NCBI RefSeq assembly: GCF_051388915.1
Contig: NZ_JBPKBH010000015.1
Coordinates: forward strand, 62,001-126,000
Direction of reading: 5' to 3'
Source of the DNA: Yinghuangia sp051388915
Lineage (GTDB): Bacteria > Actinomycetota > Actinomycetes > Streptomycetales > Streptomycetaceae
DNA: 64,000 nt
Positions 16,946-26,142 of this stretch are shown here, piece after piece. Under the pieces are notes generated by a model. It made no database searches, had not been told where the DNA came from, and saw nothing but the letters and a program-made list of their open reading frames with translations. The position numbers and the translations under genes were made by a program. Each line of letters begins with the position of its first letter. The stretch's first letter is position 1.

Positions 16946-17444
16946 ATGTCGAGGCACTGCGGGCCGGCGGCAGGTTTCGCATCGTCGCACCCGACGAGTC
17001 AGACGCCGTCGGACGGACTGATCACCTTGGATCCGCTGTTCCGGGGCATTGACCCCGCACTGGTGTGGGAGGGCCTCGAACCGTTGGAGCGGCGCGTCCT
17101 GCCCGCCCTGCGCGCGGCGGAGCTCTCAGCGAGTCGCAAGCCGCGGCCTGCCTCTGCGAGTGCCTCCCGCCGGGGCCGACCGTCTACGCGGCTTACGTGG
17201 TTGTTGTTCCTGCCGGAAGGCGTGATTCCCGCGCCAGATTGGTCGGGGCACACCTGCTTCATGCCCTGGGCGCCGGTGGCGAAGAGCGCGTCCGGCGGTG
17301 CGGGACCACCCTCGGGTGCGGGCGCCCGCGAGGCTCGCGGACCCCGGGGACGGCCGTTCCTGTCTGCGGCGGCCGGTGTTAGCCTCGGCCCGCCCCGGCC
17401 TGAGGTCCCGTGACCGGGTGCCCGAGAGCGCCGGGAGCAAGAAC
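16946..17444 (+). pseudogene. Region with a possible frameshifted gene remnant
   Basis: About 500 bases between the IclR and AtuA genes. One frame reads LITLDPLFRGIDPALVWEG then LEPLERRVLPALRAAE. Near 17127-17135 protein-like sequence continues in another frame as LSESQAAACLCECLPPG then PTVYAAYVVVVPAG. This looks like one coding sequence broken by a one- or two-base indel, either a decayed gene or a base error. No family was recognised. Confidence 0.3.
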
Positions 17445-19232
17445 ATGTCAGACAAAGTGGTCCGGATCGGCGGAGCGACCGCCTTCGCGTCGGACAGCAC
17501 GCTCTCCGTGCCGCAACTGCTGGGTGTCGAGGACCTCGACTACCTGGTGTTCGACTACCTGGCCGAGGGGTCGATGGGCCTCATGGGCCGTGCGGCCAAG
17601 GCGGACCCGTCGGCAGGGTTCGGCACCGACTTCGTCGACGTCCACGTCGGCCCGTACCTGGCGGAGATCCTGGGCCGGGGGATTCGCGTCGTCGCGAACG
17701 CCGGCGGGCTCAACCCGGACGGGCTCGCCGAGGCGCTGGCCGCGCACGCGAAGGAGGCCGGCCTGGCGCCGCGGATCGGCGTGGTCGGCGGGGACGACCT
17801 GCGTGAACGCGTCGAGGAGTTCCGCTCGGGCGGGATCACGGACATGTTCTCCGGCGCGGCCTTCCCCGACCGTGTGCTGAGCGCAAACGCCTACCTGGGC
17901 GCGTTCCCGATCGCCCGGCTGCTCGACGAGGGCGCCGACATCGTGGTCACCGGGCGCGTCGTGGACAGCGCCGTCGTGCTCGGGCCGCTGATCCACGAGT
18001 TCGGCTGGGGCGAGGACGACTTCGACCTGCTGGCCGCCGGCACGACGACCGGGCATCTGCTGGAGTGCGGCGCCCAGGTCACCGGCGGCACGTTCACCGA
18101 CTGGCGGGACGTCCCGGACTGGGCGGGCATCGGTTTTCCGGTGGGGGAGTGCCGGGCGGACGGAAGCGTCGTCGTCACCAAACCGGCCGGCACCGGCGGC
18201 CTGGTGAGCATCGGAACGGTCGCCGAGCAGCTCCTGTACGAGGTGGCGGACCCGCAGGCATACTACGTCCCGGACGTCACCTGCGACTTCAGCACCGTGC
18301 GTCTCGAACAGGCGGGCCCGGACCGGGTCCTCGTCACCGGAGCCACGGGCCGTCCTCCGACCGACACCTACAAGGTGTGCGTCACCCACGACACAGGCTG
18401 GCGCGGCGTCGTCTACCAGCCGGTCTGCGGGATCGACGCCGGAGCGAAGGCGGCCCGCCAGGCGCGGGAGCTCTTCGAGCGCGGCCGACGCCTGCTGGCC
18501 TCCCGCGACCTGCCCGCCTTCCGGGCCACACACTTCGTGGCCATCGGCGAGGAGGCCGGGTACGGCGCGAGGGCCAGGACGGCACCGTCCCGAGAGGTCG
18601 TCGCCAAGGTCGTCGTCGAGCACGACGACCGGCTGCCGGTCGAGCTGTTCATGCGCGAGCAGCGGATGGCGATCTCCGGCATGGCGCAGGGCACGTCGAT
18701 CAGCCTGGCCGCCCAGGTGACACCGACGGCCGGGCTCTTCTCGTTCCTGATCGACAAGGCCGAGGTCGCCCCGCGGATCACCCTGGACGGCCGTGACCTG
18801 CCCGCGACCGGTTCGCGCCGCGGCGCGTTCGCGCCGGGCGACCTGGTCCGCCCGGGCGCGCCGGCACCGGTCGGCGAACCCGCGGCCGCCGTCCCGCTGA
18901 TCGCCCTGGCCTGGGGGCGCAGCGGCGACAAGGGCGAGCTGTTCAACATCGGCGTGATCGCCCGCCGCCCCGAATACCTGCCCCACATTCGGGCGGCGCT
19001 GCACCCGGCGGCGGTTGCCGCGTGGTTCGAGCACCTCTTCGACGGCGCCGAACCCCGCGTCGAACGCTTCGACCTCCCGGGCGTGCACGCCCTCAACCTC
19101 GTACTCCACGGGGCCCTGCCCGGCGGCATCAACGCCTCGCCCCGGCTGGACCCGGTCGCGAAGACCATGGCGCAGCAGCTCATGGAGTTCCCCGTCCCGG
19201 TCACCGCCGAGGTCGCGGCGGCCGTGGGCTGA
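17445..19232 (+). CDS. Acyclic terpene utilisation AtuA-like protein (DUF1446)
   Basis: A 595-residue protein with the AtuA/DUF1446 domain over about residues 5-445 (IGGATAFASDSTLSVPQLL, DYLVFDYLAEGSMGLMGRA, ANAGGLNPDGLAEAL, IVVTGRVVDSAVVLGPLIHE) and an AtuA-like ferredoxin-fold domain at the end (ALAWGRSGDKGELFNIGVIAR). In Pseudomonas, AtuA is needed for growth on citronellol and geraniol, but its reaction is not settled. In actinomycetes it often sits beside CoA-ester and amidohydrolase genes, as here. GGGAG at 17433-17437 supports the ATG at 17445. Many homologues split the last domain into a separate short gene. Confidence 0.9.
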   Translation: MSDKVVRIGGATAFASDSTLSVPQLLGVEDLDYLVFDYLAEGSMGLMGRAAKADPSAGFGTDFVDVHVGPYLAEILGRGIRVVANAGGLNPDGLAEALAAHAKEAGLAPRIGVVGGDDLRERVEEFRSGGITDMFSGAAFPDRVLSANAYLGAFPIARLLDEGADIVVTGRVVDSAVVLGPLIHEFGWGEDDFDLLAAGTTTGHLLECGAQVTGGTFTDWRDVPDWAGIGFPVGECRADGSVVVTKPAGTGGLVSIGTVAEQLLYEVADPQAYYVPDVTCDFSTVRLEQAGPDRVLVTGATGRPPTDTYKVCVTHDTGWRGVVYQPVCGIDAGAKAARQARELFERGRRLLASRDLPAFRATHFVAIGEEAGYGARARTAPSREVVAKVVVEHDDRLPVELFMREQRMAISGMAQGTSISLAAQVTPTAGLFSFLIDKAEVAPRITLDGRDLPATGSRRGAFAPGDLVRPGAPAPVGEPAAAVPLIALAWGRSGDKGELFNIGVIARRPEYLPHIRAALHPAAVAAWFEHLFDGAEPRVERFDLPGVHALNLVLHGALPGGINASPRLDPVAKTMAQQLMEFPVPVTAEVAAAVG

Positions 19233-19292
19233 ACCGCGCTCGGCTCGGCAACGAGCAGTTCCGGTCTGCTCCTTGCGGTGCCTCGACCGTCA

Positions 19293-19307
19293 TGTGACCG
19301 TGTCATA
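19293..19307. promoter_or_regulatory. Palindromic operator, site 2 (TGTGAC-N3-GTCATA)
   Basis: TGTGACCGTGTCATA differs from the palindrome TATGAC-N3-GTCATA at one base of its arms. It ends 39 bases before the NTF2-like gene and is the weakest of the four sites. Confidence 0.55.
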
Positions 19308-19346
19308 GAACTCGCCGAACCCGACCGGAGAAGCAGAGGAGTACGT

Positions 19347-19832
19347 GTGGATCTCGCTGAGTTGATCGCGCGCGAGGAGATCAAAGACGTCGTCAAGCGC
19401 CTCGCTCGTGGCACGGACCGCCTCGACGAGGGCCTGATGGCGTCCTGCTACCACCCGGACGGCTTCGACGACCACAATTCGTTTCGAGGATCCGGCACCG
19501 AGTTCGCGAAGTGGGTCTGCGAGGTGCTCCCGCACTTCGACGCCACTCACCACTTCATCGCCGATCCGTACATCCGGCTAGACGGCGACGTTGCACAGGT
19601 GGACACGTACTGCGAGGCCCACCACATCCGCGCCGACAGCGACATGATCCTGGCGCTGCGCTACGTCGACCGCTTCGAGCGTCGCGGCGGCCGGTGGCTC
19701 ATCGCCAAGCGGGTCTGCGCCTTCGACTGGACGTACACGGTCCCGATCGCAGACTTGCCGCGCTTTCGCTTCGGGGACGACTTCACAGTCGGCCGACGCG
19801 ATCGCACGGACATCACCTACACCAAGATCTGA
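19347..19832 (+). CDS. SnoaL/NTF2-like protein
   Basis: A 161-residue protein of the SnoaL-like polyketide cyclase / nuclear transport factor 2 fold. The pattern is typical: an N-terminal helix (DLAELIAREEIKDVVKRLARG), LMASCYHPDGFDDHNSFRGSG, a HHFIADPYIRLDGDVAQVDTY strand pair and the end RWLIAKRVCAFDWTY. Related proteins are hydratases, dehydrochlorinases or isomerases of cyclic compounds. The GTG at 19347 has AGAGGAG five bases upstream. It lies 39 bases after operator site 2. A second NTF2-like gene is found in the TetR cluster at 56179. Confidence 0.88.
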   Translation: MDLAELIAREEIKDVVKRLARGTDRLDEGLMASCYHPDGFDDHNSFRGSGTEFAKWVCEVLPHFDATHHFIADPYIRLDGDVAQVDTYCEAHHIRADSDMILALRYVDRFERRGGRWLIAKRVCAFDWTYTVPIADLPRFRFGDDFTVGRRDRTDITYTKI

Positions 19833-19840
19833 GTCCGCAC

Positions 19841-19858
19841 CGCCGACAGCCGTCGGCG
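19841..19858 (+). terminator. Small hairpin after the NTF2-like gene
   Basis: CGCCGAC at 19841-19847 pairs with GTCGGCG at 19852-19858, nine bases after the stop codon. The stem is short and lacks a T-tract. The following 260 bases, up to the end of the leftward hydrolase, hold no recognised gene. Confidence 0.35.
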
Positions 19859-20120
19859 ACTGTCATGGCGAGTGCGTGGCGGCGACCCGCAGCTCGACCG
19901 GATCGACATCCAGTACGTGCTTGGTCAGGTGCGGCAACAACCCGCCCTGGACCGTCAGTTGCAGAACCTCCGAACGGGCGCGCCCGACGGGCAACGTGAT
20001 CAACTGCTCGTCCGTCTTCGCTCCGGCGGTTCACCGAGGCCGGCTGCTCGGAACCGGCCTCGGTGGTCATCTCCGGCGTTTCCTTGTTCATCGGAACTGC
20101 GGTTGATCAGACCCGCCCGG

Positions 20121-21014
20121 TCAGCGGGCGAGGTGTCCGCGGAAGAAGTCGGTCATGAGGGTCTGGGTGTTTGCGAACTCCTTGCCGTAGACGGTGAAGT
20201 GACCGCCCGGGAGGGTGGCGAGGCGCTTGGGGTGGAGGGCCCGTTCGTACGCGGCGAAGGCCAGGTCGCTGTGCGTGAGGATGTCGTGCTGAGCCACGAC
20301 CATGAGGAGCGGCGTCGGGGAGATGCGCGCGATGTAGTCGACCGGCTCGTAGGCGGAGAGGAGTTCGACGGAGCGGACGGTGACCTCGTTGCGCCACGTG
20401 GCCAGGCGCTCGGGTTCGATGGTCTGGTACCAGGCGTACGTCTCCCGGTCCGCGAGCGCCGCCATCTGCCCCGGTTCCTCGGTTATCAGCGGGATCAGGC
20501 CGGGCTCGGCGCCCTGGAAACGCGCCAGGCGGTCGGCCGCGAACATCTCGCGCACGCCCTGTAGCGCCTCGGAGTTGATGAAGCGCGAGAGGCTGGTTCC
20601 GCCGCTGATCACCGGGACCTGCGCGTACACGGCCTTGACGCGCCGGTCGATCGCCCCGACGACCAGTACGTGCCCCCCGGAGTAGCTGGTGCCGAACACG
20701 CCGATGCGGTCGTGGGCCACCTCGGGGCGCGTGTGGAGGTACGTGATCGCGTTCCGGTAACCGGCTATCTGGGCCCACGGGTCGATCTCCTGGCGCGGCA
20801 GGCCGTCGCTGGCACCGAAGTTCGGGTGGTCGTACAACAGGGCGGCGAAGCCGGCCGCCGCGAGGGATTCGGCGACGAGGTCGGTGTACTGCTCTTTGAC
20901 CGCGCCGAATCCGTGGGTCAGGACGACTGCCGGGAACGGGGCGGCGCCTTCCGGGAGGTAGAGCCAGCCCCGCAGGGTGGTGCCGTCGCTCTCGAACGCG
21001 ATGTCTTCGCGCAT
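20121..21014 (-). CDS. Alpha/beta hydrolase (dienelactone hydrolase/peptidase S9-like)
   Basis: A 297-residue alpha/beta hydrolase. The nucleophile elbow is GVFGTSYSGGH (GXSXSG), the oxyanion region is VLTHGFGAVKEQY, the acid lies near VVAQHDILTH and the catalytic His in LPGGHFTVYG. Proteins of this group hydrolyse esters or act as promiscuous esterases. AAGGAG eight bases before the ATG at 21014 gives the start. The first 97 bases overlap, in another frame, the end of the upstream ATPase gene, which reads through a tandem repeat. This suggests the ATPase was lengthened rather than this gene. Confidence 0.88.
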   Translation of the reverse strand: MREDIAFESDGTTLRGWLYLPEGAAPFPAVVLTHGFGAVKEQYTDLVAESLAAAGFAALLYDHPNFGASDGLPRQEIDPWAQIAGYRNAITYLHTRPEVAHDRIGVFGTSYSGGHVLVVGAIDRRVKAVYAQVPVISGGTSLSRFINSEALQGVREMFAADRLARFQGAEPGLIPLITEEPGQMAALADRETYAWYQTIEPERLATWRNEVTVRSVELLSAYEPVDYIARISPTPLLMVVAQHDILTHSDLAFAAYERALHPKRLATLPGGHFTVYGKEFANTQTLMTDFFRGHLAR

Positions 21015-21616
21015 GGTGTGGCTCCTTCGGGTCCTGGGTTTTCGGGTCCTGGGTGTTCGAGTCCTGGGTGTTCGAGTCCTGAATGCCGAACGCGGTGGAG
21101 GCGCAACGAGAACCAGACGCTCTTGCCGTCGACTGACGGGTGCCAGCCCCAGGAGTGGGCGAGTGCGGCGACGACGGCGAGGCCCCGTCCCGACTCGTGG
21201 GCTGCGGCGTGCCGGTCGCCCGGTCGTGGCGGCAGGTGGCTGGTGTCGTCGACGAGTACGGTGCAGGTCCGGGCCCGCGGGTCGTGCAGGAAGCGGACGC
21301 CGATCCTGGTGCCGGGTGCGTACCTGAGCGCATTCGTGAACAGTTCGGTGGCCAGCAGGACGGCGTCGTCGAGGACGCCGTCCGTGGCCCCGAGACGGCC
21401 CAGTCGGTCGCGGACGAATGCCCGGACGTCGGAGGCCAGGCTGCCGTCCGCGGGCACCCTGAGCTCGGCGAGCAGCCGACCCTCCGGCGCTGCGATTGCC
21501 GGCTCGGTCAACTCCGGAGTGGTCCCCTCCGGCGTGTGGGTCGCGTCCGGTGCGCGGGCGGCGGTCGTGGTACGGGCGTGTCCGTCGGCCGCCGCGGATG
21601 AGCAGGGCAGGTTCAC
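20918..21616 (-). CDS. RsbW-like ATP-binding protein with repeat-encoded tail
   Basis: A 232-residue GHKL ATPase of the anti-sigma/serine-kinase type abundant in Streptomyces. The N-box is DDAVLLATELFTNALRYAP, and the G1/G2 boxes are CTVLVDDTSHLPPRPG and ESGRGLAVVAALAHSWGW. The catalytic domain spans about residues 50-175. After that a 15-base tandem repeat is translated as HSGLEHPGLEHPGPENPGPEG, and the frame runs 97 bases into the next gene. The tail is probably not functional. The start is a GTG at 21616 with GGAG upstream. It may bind a sigma or anti-anti-sigma factor, but no partner gene lies nearby. Confidence 0.8.
   Translation of the reverse strand: MNLPCSSAAADGHARTTTAARAPDATHTPEGTTPELTEPAIAAPEGRLLAELRVPADGSLASDVRAFVRDRLGRLGATDGVLDDAVLLATELFTNALRYAPGTRIGVRFLHDPRARTCTVLVDDTSHLPPRPGDRHAAAHESGRGLAVVAALAHSWGWHPSVDGKSVWFSLRLHRVRHSGLEHPGLEHPGPENPGPEGATPCAKTSRSRATAPPCGAGSTSRKAPPRSRQSS
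21026..21085. repeat. Tandem repeat, 4 x 15 bases (TTCGGGTCCTGGGTG type)
   Basis: Four near-perfect 15-base units sit just upstream of the alpha/beta hydrolase start and inside the 3' end of the ATPase frame. As the unit is a multiple of three, copy number changes keep the ATPase frame. Confidence 0.9.
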
Positions 21617-21839
21617 GGGGGATCTCCGGGGAGCTGTGGACGAATGGCCCCGAGTGCATCGACTGCCGGCCGCGTGCGGTCTGTCGCGGCCGACCTGAAC
21701 ACCACTCAGACTAACGCTAGTATTCTTGTATTAACAGCCCCTGATTGTGGCGGCCCCGCGGCCCGGGGTGGTGGCACCAGGGCCGCGCGGCCAGGGACAG
21801 TAGCCTGGCCGTCCGGGATCATCGTCGAGTCGGAGCGTC

Positions 21840-22460
21840 GTGAGCGAGACTGCGAACACACACGGTTCCCGCCGCCCCGGCGGCCGGACCGCGCGGACCC
21901 GTGAAGCAGTCCTGGACGCCGTGTCCGTCGAACTCGGAGAAGCCGGCTACGCGGGACTGACGATGGAGAACGTCGCGCGTCGCTCGGGCGTGCACGTGAC
22001 CACGGTCTACCGGCGCTGGCGCAGCGTCGAAGGCCTGGTCGTCGACCTGTTGACCAGGCTCGGGACCACGCAACTGCCCTTCCCCGACACCGGGGCCCTG
22101 GGCGACGACCTCCGCGACTTCGCACGATCGATCGTCGCCCTGTACGAAAGCAACGCCACCGTTCGCGCGCTGATCGAAACGGTCGTCGCGGCGGCCACCA
22201 AGAACCCGCGGGCGAGTGAAGCGCTGCACGACTTCTTCGCCGACCGCAACCAGCGCGCCGCCGTGATCGTCGAACGAGCGGTCGCCCGCGGCGAACTCGC
22301 CCGCGACACCGACGGCGTCGAGGTCATCTCCGCGCTGGCCGCGCCCATCTACTACCGCATGCTCGTGTCGCGCAGGAAGATCGACACGGCACTCGCCGAC
22401 CGTGCGGCGCGGGCAACGTACACAGCCGCCGTGAACGGCGCCTACCGCACCGAAACCTGA
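21840..22460 (+). CDS. TetR-family transcriptional regulator
   Basis: A 206-residue regulator. The N-terminal helix-turn-helix is RTREAVLDAVSVELGEAGY then LTMENVARRSGVHVTTVYRRW, followed by an all-helical ligand domain (about 75-200) of the TetR_C-like type with ESNATVRALIETVVAAATKN. The start is a GTG at 21840 with GGAG upstream. It is divergent from the RsbW-like gene. The 220 bases between them hold an AT-rich island (21710-21738) that is a likely promoter. The ligand and targets are not known. Confidence 0.9.
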   Translation: MSETANTHGSRRPGGRTARTREAVLDAVSVELGEAGYAGLTMENVARRSGVHVTTVYRRWRSVEGLVVDLLTRLGTTQLPFPDTGALGDDLRDFARSIVALYESNATVRALIETVVAAATKNPRASEALHDFFADRNQRAAVIVERAVARGELARDTDGVEVISALAAPIYYRMLVSRRKIDTALADRAARATYTAAVNGAYRTET

Positions 22461-23063
22461 GGCTTGACCCGTAAGTGAGCTTGAGGTGCGTAGGACGGCC
22501 TGCCCATCACGCAGCCGTCCATCAGCACCTTCGCCCGACTGCGCGGAAGGACCGACGCTCCTGCTGTCGGCCGGCACGCGCACGGCCGCGTCGAACAACA
22601 CAGCCGCAGACCCGGACCGCGAACTCCCCGTGCCTCCGCCGCCGCTCGGGACCCGCCTTCCGGACAGGGCTCGGATCGCAGCCGGTTGTCGGTCGTCCGG
22701 TGCGGGCGGGGCGGTGGTGCGGCCGCCGAACCCCGGTCGTCCGTTCGCCCGTTCGTCGACGGGGACGGCGCGTCGGCGTCGTCCTTGGCGCCGTCCGAAA
22801 AATGAGGCCGTGCCGAGCGGCGCATGACCGTGACGCCTTCGTCGGGGGCGTGGTTGTCGTGGTCGTCACCGGACGGCCCGATCCGGCAGTGAGCGGAGTC
22901 TCCGATGACGCCTCCTGGGTGGAGCGGGTCGTCGCCGTCACAGGAGGGGAGCCTCAGCGGCCCCAGTACCGTCGACGCGGCCTCCGTCGAGCGGCGCTCG
23001 GGGTTGCGGCAGCCCTGGCGGTCCTCTGCCACGCGAAGGTGTGGCAGTCGGCGTGATGGATCG
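22461..23063. other. 603-base region without a recognised gene
   Basis: Lies between the TetR gene and the convergent quinone oxidoreductase. Frames are open on both strands, as expected at this GC content, but none resembles a protein family. Nothing else was seen. Confidence 0.6.
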
Positions 23064-24035
23064 TCAGATCAGGAGCAGAGTCTTGCCCAGGGCGGTCCGG
23101 TTCTCGATCGCGGCGTGGGCGTCGGCGGCTTGTTCCAGCGGGAACGTCTGCCCGATGACCGGCCGGACGATACCGGCGGCGGCCTGGGCCATCATCTGCT
23201 CCGCCCACCGCGCCACGTTCGGCCGGAAGTCGAAGAGCTGCTCGACACCCAGGACGTCGACGCCCCTGGCACGAGCCTCGTCGGAGTCGATGACGCTGAC
23301 CTCGCCGCTGGACGCGCCGTGCACGGAGAACCGGCCTCCCCGGGCGGTCACCTGGAACGCGGCCCGCCCGATCGGTCCGCCGACGCCGTCGAACACCACG
23401 TCGGGGCCCGCACCGCCGGTCAGTTCGCGGACCTGATCGGTCCAGTCCGGTGCGGAGTAGTCCACGGCCGCCTCGGCGCCCAGTTCCCGGACCAGTTCGA
23501 GCTTGCGGGTGCCGCGCGCGGCGCCGATGACCCGGGCGCCTGCCGCACGGGCGAGCTGCACCAGCAGGCTGCCCACCCCACCGGCCGCCGCCTCGACCAG
23601 CACCCAGTCGCCACGCTTGATTCCGGCGTTCTCGACCAGCCCCTGGGCGGTGCTGCCGTCGCTGTGGAGGGCGATCGCCTCGGGCAGGTCCAGTCCGTCC
23701 GGCACCGGGAACAGCCCTTCGACGTCGGCGACCGCCCTTTCGGCGAAACCCCCGGTATCCCCGGTGGAGGCGACCACCCGCCGCCCGAGCCAGGCCGGGT
23801 CCACCTGCGCGCCGACCGAGGCCACCCGGCCGGCCACCAGGGAACCGGGCACGTACGGCAGCGACGGCTGCGCGTGCCACTTGTCGACGCCACGCCGGAT
23901 CTGGGTCTCGACGAACGTCATGCCGGCGACCGCCACGTCGACCACGACCTGATCCTCCCCGGCCACCGGGGCAGGCGCCTCACCCAAGACCAGTTCCTCC
24001 GGCCCACCGAACCGCTTCACCTGAACAACCCGCAT
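23064..24035 (-). CDS. Zinc-free NADPH:quinone oxidoreductase (MDR superfamily)
   Basis: A 323-residue medium-chain reductase lacking the zinc-binding cysteines, as in QOR/zeta-crystallin. Recognisable parts: VKRFGGPEELVLGEAPAPV at the start, LPYVPGSLVAGRVASVG, the nucleotide-binding motif LVEAAAGGVGSLLVQLAR and the C-terminal IENRTALGKTLLLI. It probably reduces quinones or enones with NADPH in the cytoplasm. The ATG at 24035 has AGGGGCGGG upstream. No operon partner lies close. Confidence 0.92.
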   Translation of the reverse strand: MRVVQVKRFGGPEELVLGEAPAPVAGEDQVVVDVAVAGMTFVETQIRRGVDKWHAQPSLPYVPGSLVAGRVASVGAQVDPAWLGRRVVASTGDTGGFAERAVADVEGLFPVPDGLDLPEAIALHSDGSTAQGLVENAGIKRGDWVLVEAAAGGVGSLLVQLARAAGARVIGAARGTRKLELVRELGAEAAVDYSAPDWTDQVRELTGGAGPDVVFDGVGGPIGRAAFQVTARGGRFSVHGASSGEVSVIDSDEARARGVDVLGVEQLFDFRPNVARWAEQMMAQAAAGIVRPVIGQTFPLEQAADAHAAIENRTALGKTLLLI

Positions 24036-24494
24036 GGCGCCCGCCCCTGTCCGTTCCACCGCCGTATCCACTCGAACACGGCGGATCCCGATCATGCGAC
24101 GTGAACCCGACTTCAAGTCAAATCCGTAATCCCAAATCGCGAGGTGACAAGACACCCTCACGCAGTCGCAGTCGCAGTCGCTGCCGCCGGGCGGCGTCGA
24201 GCCGTGCGGGCAGCAGGTCGCCGCCCCCTGCCGGGCTCGGACCCGGTCGGCGAAGCGGTGTCCGGTAGCCCGCAATCGATTGCACGCCTGATCGACTGTC
24301 CGAGTACACCTCAATGTCCCCACGCATGGACGAGTGAACGAGGACGGATGTCTGGTGCGCCGTGGTTCTTCCCCCACAAGTTCCCGAAACTCGGCCAGGC
24401 CGAGTAAGGAACTCGGCGCGGCGGTGATGTCGGTGGTCGAAGGGTGGCGAACGCGAACCTGGAAAGACGGGCCCGCCACCTCCTAATGGGGTTG
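24036..24494. other. 459-base region between the oxidoreductase and the IS110 element
   Basis: No gene recognised. It holds a short hexamer array (CGCAGT units near 24160-24180). The right end of the IS110 element must lie shortly before 24495, but IS110 elements lack inverted ends, so the border cannot be placed by eye. Confidence 0.5.
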
Positions 24495-25685
24495 TCAAGC
24501 CGCTGATATGACCGGGAGTTCGCGTTGGTAGCACCGTCCGTCACGGATCAGCGCCCACAGGACGTTGACGCGTCGCCGGGCGAGCGCGACCACGGCCTGC
24601 GTGTGGCGTTTGCCCTCGGCGCGCTTGCGTTCGTAGAAGCGCCGGGATGCTTCGCAGTTGCGGATGCTGATCAGCGCGGAGGTGTAGAACACCCGTTGCA
24701 GGCCCCGGTGGTAGCGCCGGGGCCTGTGCAGGTTGCCGCTGACGCCGCCGGAATCCCGAGGGACCGGGGCGACGCCCGCGAAACTCGCCAGCCGGTCGGC
24801 GGTGACATAGCGGCTCAGGTCGCCGGCGGTGGCGGCGAGGAACTCGGCGCCGAGCAGCGGGCCGATGCCGGGCAGGCTGGAGATCACCTCAGCGAGTTCG
24901 TGGTCGCGAAACCGAGCCGCAATGAGCTTGTCGATCTCGGCGATCTGCTCGTTGAGGCCCATCACCTCCTTGGCCAGGGTGTGGACCACCTGCGCGGCGA
25001 TCTTCTCCCCAGGGACGGCGGTGTGCTGGCGTTCGGCGGCGGCCAGCGCGACGGCGGCCAGGTCCTCGGCGCTGCGGACTTTGCGGTTGCCGAGCCAGGT
25101 AGCCAGGCGCCTGCGGCCGGCCCGGCGGATTGCAGCCGGCGTCTGGTAGCCGGTCAGCAGGACCAGCGGACCGACGTTGCCCAGGTCCACGGCGCGTTCC
25201 AACGCCGGGAAGATTCCGGAGAGTTGGCCGCGCAGCCGGTTGATCCGGCGGGTGCGGTCCGCGACCAGGTCGGACCGGCGGTCGGTGAGGATCCGCAGTT
25301 CGACGGTGTGTTCGTCGTCCGGCCGCAGCACGGTCAGATCGCGGCGCATGCGGGCCTGGTCGGCGATGACGGTCGCGTCCTTCGCGTCGGTCTTGCCCGT
25401 GCCGCGGTAGCCGGCAGCCGCGCGGTTGACCGCCAGACCGGGTATGTAGACGAGGTGCTGGCCGTGGTTGAGCAGCACGTTGACCCACAGCGCGGCCATG
25501 CCGTCGGCGACGTCGACCGCCCAGACGACGTCCTCGCCGAGCGTTATCACGTCCGCCAGCAGCGCCAGCAGTTCGGGCTCGTCGTTCGCGACCCGGCGCG
25601 AGAGCAGCCGCCCGCCGTCGGCGTCCAGCACCACGCAGTGGTGATGCGTCTTGCCGATGTCCGTCCCCGCCCAGATCCGGGCCAC
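24495..25685 (-). mobile_element. IS110-family transposase (DEDD, IS116/IS902 type)
   Basis: An intact 396-residue transposase. The N-terminal RuvC-like DEDD domain starts GTDIGKTHHHCVVLDADG, with DVADGMAALWVN and GYRGTGKTDAKDATVIAD giving the acidic residues. The C-terminal Tnp_IS116/IS110/IS902 domain has ISSLPGIGPLLGAEFLAATAG then LASFAGVAPVPRDSGG with its conserved serine region. The GTG start is preceded by GGAGGA. These enzymes recombine DNA using a structured bridge RNA made from the element's own non-coding end. In the IS110 group that end lies upstream of the gene, here at about 25686-25950. No frameshift is seen, so the element may be active. Confidence 0.95.
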
Positions 25686-25802
25686 GCGTTCCTCCGGTCG
25701 TTCGACGTGTGCTGTTCGTCCCGGACGACCTCGCCAGCGTGGTCCTACTCAGCGATACCCCCGAAGAGGCCCGCAGCTCCTAATCAGCAGCCGAGTCGTC
25801 GT

Positions 25803-25870
25803 GAGACACCGGGCGGCCAGGTGGCGGGAACCATCGAGGGCAACCGGCTGAAAGCCATGCCCGGTGTCTC
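25803..25870 (-). ncRNA. Hairpin in the IS110 upstream end, candidate bridge-RNA segment
   Basis: GAGACACCGGGC at 25803-25814 and GCCCGGTGTCTC at 25859-25870 form a perfect 12-base stem enclosing 44 bases, in the non-coding stretch upstream of the transposase. IS110-group elements encode their bridge RNA in this position. Which loop would read the target and which the donor cannot be told from one copy. The rest of 25686-26142 shows no gene. Confidence 0.35.
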
Positions 25871-26142
25871 TGGGCCCCACGACCATACGACTGGCCCTGA
25901 TCAACCCGATCAACAACGTAGGACCGGCTGATAGAGCGTCAGGACGTCCACACGAGCGCGGGCACACACGACGGCATGCGAATCGTCACCCGCACCGCCG
26001 TCGCGCCGTCAACTCTCTGTCGCGACTCCACACAACCTGAGCCAGAACCCGAGTTTCGGGGGCGATTGTGCAACGGTTCGGGAGGGGCGCGAGTGCTCGG
26101 CGGGTGTTGAGTGTTCGCGGGTTGACGGCGCTCGCGGGGTGG

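Noticed and set aside
22905..24104. A 399-codon + strand frame opposite the quinone oxidoreductase
   Set aside because: Codon pattern and composition are those of the reverse reading of an MDR enzyme.
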